Shown here one piece after another: positions 59,848 through 64,000 of a stretch of DNA of 64,000 nucleotides (positions are counted from its first letter, which is position 1; each line of letters starts with the position of its first letter). The notes beneath the pieces were generated by a model. The model saw nothing but the letters and a program-made list of their open reading frames with translations, was not told the DNA's origin and did not search any database. The DNA lies in contig JAMWFC010000113.1 in the NCBI GenBank assembly GCA_027475525.1, positions 1,290,001-1,354,000 on the forward strand, written 5' to 3'. The translations under genes were made by a program, and so were the position numbers. This DNA is from Macrolepiota albuminosa (lineage: Eukaryota; Basidiomycota; Agaricomycetes; Agaricales; Agaricaceae).

Positions 59848-60950
59848 CTAGTACTTTGTATGTCCTTCATTTGCCTTGATAACTGCTTGAATCCTTCTAG
59901 GCATGCTTTCTATTAGTCTTTGGCATACCTCTGGTGGTATTTCATCCCACTCCTTTGCAACCCTTTCCCATAATTCATGCACACCATGAGGTGTTTCATA
60001 CTGCCTAAGTTGCTCCTTGAGGTACTCCCAGAGATGTTCAATAGGGTTGAGATCAGGGGATTGGGCTGGCCACCAAAGGACATCAAAGTTGTTGTCCTCA
60101 AACCACTTGTCAGCCCTCTTGGAGTTGTGTTTGGGGTTATTGTCCTGTTGAAAGTAGCAGGCACCCTCTTCCATCTCCAACTTCTCAAAGCTCTCCTTTC
60201 CTCCATCATCCAAAATTTCACAGTACTGCTCTGCATTCATGATCCCCACCACCTCCACAAGCTTCTCTACCCCATTCCAACACATACAGCCCCATACCAT
60301 GAGATTATTCCCTCCTCCATGCTTCACAGTAGGAAGCAGTTGTTCGGTCTGAAATGCCTTCTCCTCATAGCTTCCACACATACTGCTTCCCATCTGACCC
60401 AATCCTGTTAATCTTTGTCTCATCTGTCCACAACACCCTTTTCCAGTCCTCTATAGTCCAGTTCTAATACTTCTGAGCCCATTTAAGCCGCAGTTGTCAA
60501 TGTCTAGCTTTGAGCATAGAAACTTTTCTCTTAGTAGCAGACCAATACCCCTCCTCCTTCAACACATTCCAGACAGTCTGGGGAGAGACAGGGTTGGAAA
60601 TGATGCTGTTGATAAAATTGGTGGCCTGGACAGCTGTATCAAGTCTCCCAGCTGAGATTTGTCAAACAATAGCCTGTTTATCATGTGGAGTAAGCTTAGC
60701 AGGATGGCCTCTAGGATGGTTTTCCTTGTCCATCTCCAACTCTCTACTAATCCTCCCAATAGTAGACTTCCCTAGACCAGTTTGAGCCCCAATCTGATGC
60801 AGAGAATACCCTTGAGCAAGAAGAGAAGCAACAGTAGAGCGTTGTGCAGGAGACCAGTTTGAGCCCCAATCTGATGCAGAGAATACCCTTGAGCAAGAAG
60901 AGAAGCAACAGTAGAGCGTTGTGCAGGAGGAATAGGTTTTATGATGGTGG
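59848..60950 (-). pseudogene. Tc1-like transposase (DD34E)
   Basis: N-terminal helix-turn-helix (PPAQRSTVASLLAQGYSLHQIGAQTGLGKSTIGRI, split here: AQRSTVASLLAQGYSLHQIG then AQTGLGKSTIGRI) near 60930-60750. Then VLWTDETKINRIGSDGKQYVW near 60450-60385 gives the first Asp; after a frameshift the ORF 60423-59848 gives FQQDNNPKHNS (second Asp) and WPAQSPDLNPIEHLWEYLK (Glu), 34 residues later. Stops after the helix-turn-helix and two frameshifts near 60385-60330 inactivate it. The 77-base duplication 60774-60927 doubles part of the DNA-binding region. Confidence 0.85.
60774..60927. repeat. 77-base tandem duplication in Tc1 transposase
   Basis: Copies 60774-60850 and 60851-60927; same period as the other eleven. 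Probably artefactual. Confidence 0.9.
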
Positions 60951-61080
60951 TTGAAGGTCAAGATGTGGTTCAACCAGCTTGAACTACTCCCAAATATATC
61001 TAAACATGGTCACATGACTTTGTTTATCTTTCCACATGCAACTTACTCTTTATTTCTGAGTAAAATAGAGATAAACCTGA

Positions 61081-61302
61081 AAAATTAAAGATGCTCAAAA
61101 AACTGTCCCAATGAGTGAATATTTTAAAATAATCATTGCTCCATCAGTTTTGATCTCAATTACATAAACCTAGATTTATTTTGTAGCTACAATGTCATAG
61201 TATTTTCCATGATTTAATCAGGATTTTAGACACTTCTCATCCATCATGCCAATGTCATCTTTGAAAAAGTATAAAATATTGGGACAGTTTTTTGAGCCAC
61301 TG
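61081..61302 (-). repeat. Tc1 right inverted repeat
   Basis: 222 bases, inverse of 59621-59842 with about 10-15 percent mismatch by eye. The same inner and outer AAAAAACTGTCCCAAT motif is present. Confidence 0.85.
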
Positions 61303-61518
61303 TAGTACAACTGAATCTCTAGGACATACATCTAACAAGAAATAAGGGAATGAATAAAGAGATAAAGAAGAAAGAAATAAGGAGTCCCCTGACAATACTT
61401 GGCAACTAGTCAATTCCTCTTCTGTAAACATGTTGTCCAAGCTATCCAACTAGTATCTCCAGTCTTCTTTCTAGAAGTCAAACATCAATGAACTGCACCA
61501 ATTTAGGTCCACCAGAAC

Positions 61519-61926
61519 TTGAAAACATTAAATAGTGATGCTAAGCTAACAATGCCAACAGACAAGACTATTGCACAAGATACCAAAATTAGTCCAATGG
61601 ATAATGAAAATGATGATGAGGAGGATGATGATCTAGTTGATACTAGAGACAATCCAAGCTGTCAGACATTTGAAGACATCATGCAAGAGAAGATACACAT
61701 GTTGAAGGAATTTGCACATGGATTTGAGTATCAGATCCAATTTCATGACCAACAGATGCTCCAAGCAGTAGAGAGAGGGGAGACTTCATTCTTCAGGATG
61801 GTGCAGGCATGTCTGAATAAAGAATACAGGATGCAGTCGATGAGGGGAGATGTGCTTTCTATGTGGGAGCAGTTGACAAGCAGTATCATGTTTTATCAGT
61901 CAAGGACTGCCAGCTCAATGAATTGA
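61519..61926 (+). CDS. short ORF of unknown function, acidic and helical
   Basis: 135 codons: an acidic run (DNENDDEEDDDLVD), then FEDIMQEKIHMLKEFAHGFEYQIQFHDQQML and SFFRMVQACLNKEYRMQSMRG, ending WEQLTSSIMFYQSR. I recall similar stretches in mushroom proteins often near large DNA transposons, so it may be a fragment of a repeat-associated gene; this is weak. No function can be given. Confidence 0.4.
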   Translation: MKTLNSDAKLTMPTDKTIAQDTKISPMDNENDDEEDDDLVDTRDNPSCQTFEDIMQEKIHMLKEFAHGFEYQIQFHDQQMLQAVERGETSFFRMVQACLNKEYRMQSMRGDVLSMWEQLTSSIMFYQSRTASSMN

Positions 61927-62346
61927 TAATCTTATCATGTTTGTACATATTGAATTGTATAGGTATTGCCTTTATTGTCAGTGGTGGGGAGAGAGGCCCC
62001 AGGAAGCTCCCAAAAAACCTTGTCTGCAAAATAGTGAATTTAAGGGGAAACTTTGACCAAATATAAGTTCCAACTTTGCAGATTTGAGGCTCAGCCAGAT
62101 GAAATTTTTGAGATTTTGACTACAAAATTCTGAGCATTCAAGGCAATCTGAGTCCCTTGATTGAGGTGTATGACAGGTTCTCAATGTAAATTTATGTATT
62201 GACTTGTTACATGTGTAATAGCACAAAAAATTGCATCATTGCCCCAATAATCCTCACCTCAGTAATTTCCTGGTTGTCACTTTGTGTCTTCCTCTCAGGG
62301 TGGTGAGACATAATAATCATCCTCCCACTAATATTTACCAGCTTAC
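61927..62346. other. no gene recognised
   Basis: AT-rich, CG-poor sequence without a convincing ORF. Confidence 0.4.
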
Positions 62347-62649
62347 ATGTTTTTTCAGTCCACCAATTCTGATAAAGAAAGTGATGAGGATACAGATACC
62401 ACTGAGCCCAAGTTCACATGTAGCATCAACAGAAAGAAGTTCCATCTCCATATGCATGCCCCTGTTGACAACATCATCTTTAACCTTGGGCTTCATGCCC
62501 TTGTCGGTGATGATGTTCTTCGCAAATCGCTGACACCTCTTGCAGTGTTACAATGGAATGTTTTGCATTGCACAAAACTGAAGCCCATTCTTGCCAAGGC
62601 ATCTGTTCTGAAGATTTGCATTCCAGGTGGTAAGCTATCTAGTAATTAG
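62347..62649 (+). CDS. short ORF of unknown function
   Basis: 100 codons (MFFQSTNSDKESDEDTDTTE, then FTCSINRKKFHLHMHAPVDNIIF). A possible polypyrimidine tract and AG precede it, so it may be an exon. No domain is recognised; it may be a chance ORF. Confidence 0.25.
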   Translation: MFFQSTNSDKESDEDTDTTEPKFTCSINRKKFHLHMHAPVDNIIFNLGLHALVGDDVLRKSLTPLAVLQWNVLHCTKLKPILAKASVLKICIPGGKLSSN

Positions 62650-63215
62650 AAATATGCTAGCTATAGCTCAGTTGCATGATATTGGTGCCAATGTCACGCA
62701 AACAGAAAAAAAAAGGAAAAGAAGAGAATTTCCTTTTTAAGACATATGTTTTGCATGGATTGTCCAGTACTATGCCCTACGGTGCAGTCGACAGGCCCCC
62801 TCAGTCAACACCTTTTGATGTAGCAGCAATTATGGCTCTCTCTCATGAGATTTTTTACTAGTCCATCCTAAACTGTATATTGGAAGACATATGAGGTTGA
62901 ACTGGAGAAAAATATGCAGAAACTATTGAGTCGCTTCTCAGCGACAATTTGAAGGTTTGTCACACTTTTTTCACTTCTGCCGTACAATGCCGCAGCGGAC
63001 TACAAATGATTCTTTTTGGAAGCTGTGCTACGTGCTCGCCGGCTAGCCCAGCGTGAGATAAGGCGGGTGACTTTCTTGGACCGTCATCTTTCCTTTTTGG
63101 GATGTATCCACTACTACATACGAAGTGAAACTTTGTACTCTTTCATTCTACAACTTCTATCATTTTCGTTATTATCACTTGTCGTCTCCTCAGCTTGTAA
63201 CTTCATCATATATTC
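62650..63215. other. upstream region of the terminal ORF
   Basis: CG dinucleotides return from about 62960, marking the end of the decayed zone. Pyrimidine-rich stretches (63070-63180) before the ATG at 63216 look like a fungal promoter or 5' untranslated region. No ORF of interest. Confidence 0.35.
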
Positions 63216-64000
63216 ATGTCTTCTCATTCTAATCCCATCCGACCCGAGGGCCAATCTCTTCCTGCATCAGTTCCGGATCTGTGTGATCTCAGTAGTCCTT
63301 CTCAGGCCACATCATCCAATACAGCAAGTGACCCCATTCTCGATCCTCTAACGGAAGGGCCGATGCTTCCCAATGCGGGTGTACCGGGTCCTATCCCGGA
63401 TGATTTCGATTTTGATGGGCGGGTTGTTCTACCTGATGGGATCGGTCACTTCCAATTGCCACTGACTGTCAGAGTCCACGAGAATGCTGTTACCGAAAGT
63501 TTCAATGATGCCAGTATCCTCCAGACAATCAGAGTCAAGAACACCCCGGTCCCGCGTCCACGAGACTTGGATATTGGCCCACCTCTCAAGCCTATTTACC
63601 TCTACACTAAGGATGAGATTCAAGATCTTATTGATAGCGAGACTCTTTGCTCCCTCTTATCCCCTTTGCCACCTTCACTACTCCGCGATATTATAGCCAC
63701 TAGAGGACAGAACAAGAAACAAGCTGAGGTCGAGCACCAGGCCTTAAAGGGGAAGGACAGAGAAGCCGATGATTCGATTCGAGCCAAATTACTGGAAAGT
63801 ATGGAAATGGCTAACCCAGTCAAGCGTTCTCTAGGAGAATCTCGAAATGTTGTCATTCCCACCATTTACCTCCTCAACGTTCGAAATCGTTTTCCCCTGC
63901 CTCTGCATTTCTTCACTAATTATCATATAGATCTAGTTAACAATTTCCCCCAAATTATTCATACGAAAGTGCTGCGTTCATTCAATTCTGATGACAAAAC
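63216..64000 (+). CDS. long ORF leaving the window, gag-like or unknown
   Basis: From ATG at 63216 the frame is open for 261 codons to the window end. It begins MSSHSNPIRPEGQSLPAS, is Pro/Ser/Asp-rich at first, then has PLKPIYLYTKDEIQDLID, a charged stretch (KKQAEVEHQALKGKDREADD) and RNVVIPTIYLLNVRNRFPL with HFFTNYHIDLVNNFP. CG content is high, so it is young or under selection. It loosely resembles the first ORF of some mushroom DIRS-like elements, which usually precedes RT; that is a weak memory-based guess. The 3' end is outside the window. Confidence 0.5.
   Translation, partial: MSSHSNPIRPEGQSLPASVPDLCDLSSPSQATSSNTASDPILDPLTEGPMLPNAGVPGPIPDDFDFDGRVVLPDGIGHFQLPLTVRVHENAVTESFNDASILQTIRVKNTPVPRPRDLDIGPPLKPIYLYTKDEIQDLIDSETLCSLLSPLPPSLLRDIIATRGQNKKQAEVEHQALKGKDREADDSIRAKLLESMEMANPVKRSLGESRNVVIPTIYLLNVRNRFPLPLHFFTNYHIDLVNNFPQIIHTKVLRSFNSDDK

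Larger units (their letters stand above)
59621..61302 (-). mobile_element. Tc1/mariner-type transposon with 222-base inverted ends
   Basis: Flanked by TA (59619-59620, 61303-61304). The ends CAGTGGCTTAAAAAACTGTC and its inverse start long terminal inverted repeats, 59621-59842 and 61081-61302. A broken transposase lies between on the minus strand. Length is 1682, or 1605 without the extra 77 bases. Confidence 0.92.
54716..61394 (-). mobile_element. decayed Ty1/Copia element, 3' truncated
   Basis: Minus strand, in Copia order: 5' LTR (59497-61394, split by Tc1), gag and protease (59339-57161), integrase (about 57160-55650), RT (55800-54720). Integrase before RT is diagnostic of Copia. The sequence stops in the RT, at a segment like NPLPNALSKIAENDDD, where an LTR-like sequence abuts, so RNase H and the 3' LTR are missing. 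CG is strongly depleted and stops are frequent. Confidence 0.8.
59497..61394 (-). repeat. Copia 5' LTR, split by Tc1
   Basis: 59497-59618 and 61305-61394 together give about 212 bases with TG...CA ends (minus strand TGTCAGGGGACTCC...TTCTGATGCA). No second copy is found because the element is 3' truncated, so boundaries rest on the ends and on the gag leader. Confidence 0.5.

Overview
The window is a transposon-packed segment of a fungal nuclear genome, most likely a mushroom-forming basidiomycete (Agaricomycetes). The clues are short GT-AG introns of 46-58 bases, chromodomain Ty3/Gypsy elements, a DIRS/Ngaro-type tyrosine-recombinase retrotransposon, a mushroom-type tyrosine recombinase gene and Copia and Tc1 relics. 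I see no rRNA, tRNA, CRISPR array or housekeeping operon. The lineage call is from family recognition, not a search.

Layout. 1-10.9 kb: a decayed DIRS-like element (+) whose reverse transcriptase is split by a solo LTR (996-8085), itself split by Gypsy-1 (1125-7412, -). A second, older LTR of the same family (about 8725-9680) sits between its RNase H and recombinase. 11.8-13.6 kb: the only well-supported non-transposon gene, three exons, unknown function. 13.7-15.3 kb: a broken tyrosine recombinase gene (-) with a solo LTR. 15.3-53.3 kb: old Gypsy-2 (-), split by Gypsy-4 (18252-52186, -). Gypsy-4 carries Gypsy-3 (19118-30439, -) in its ORF3 and Gypsy-5 (40748-52176, +) in its 5' LTR. Target-site duplications fit for Gypsy-1, -3, -4 and -5. 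53.3-61.4 kb: LTR debris and a decayed Copia element (-) with a Tc1-like DNA transposon (59621-61302) in its LTR. 61.4-64 kb: unrecognised short ORFs and a long ORF leaving the window.

How the parts work. Gypsy-4 and Gypsy-5 are sister chromoviruses with gag, an in-frame UGA stop, pol, and a third ORF between pol and the 3' LTR; both are densely packed with short perfect hairpins. Gypsy-3 is a different, apparently intact Gypsy element with near-identical 948-base LTRs. It has gag and pol on the minus strand plus an antisense six-exon gene whose predicted protein carries a Zn2Cys6-like cysteine cluster. The whole element, LTRs included, is rich in a few short CG-containing words. These two patterns are my candidates for undescribed biology.

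Caution on the assembly. Twelve tandem duplications all have a period of exactly 77 bases. This is best explained by unmerged k=77 overlaps of a short-read de Bruijn assembly. They falsely break reading frames in Gypsy-1, -4, -5 and Tc1 and mark places where different repeat copies may have been joined.
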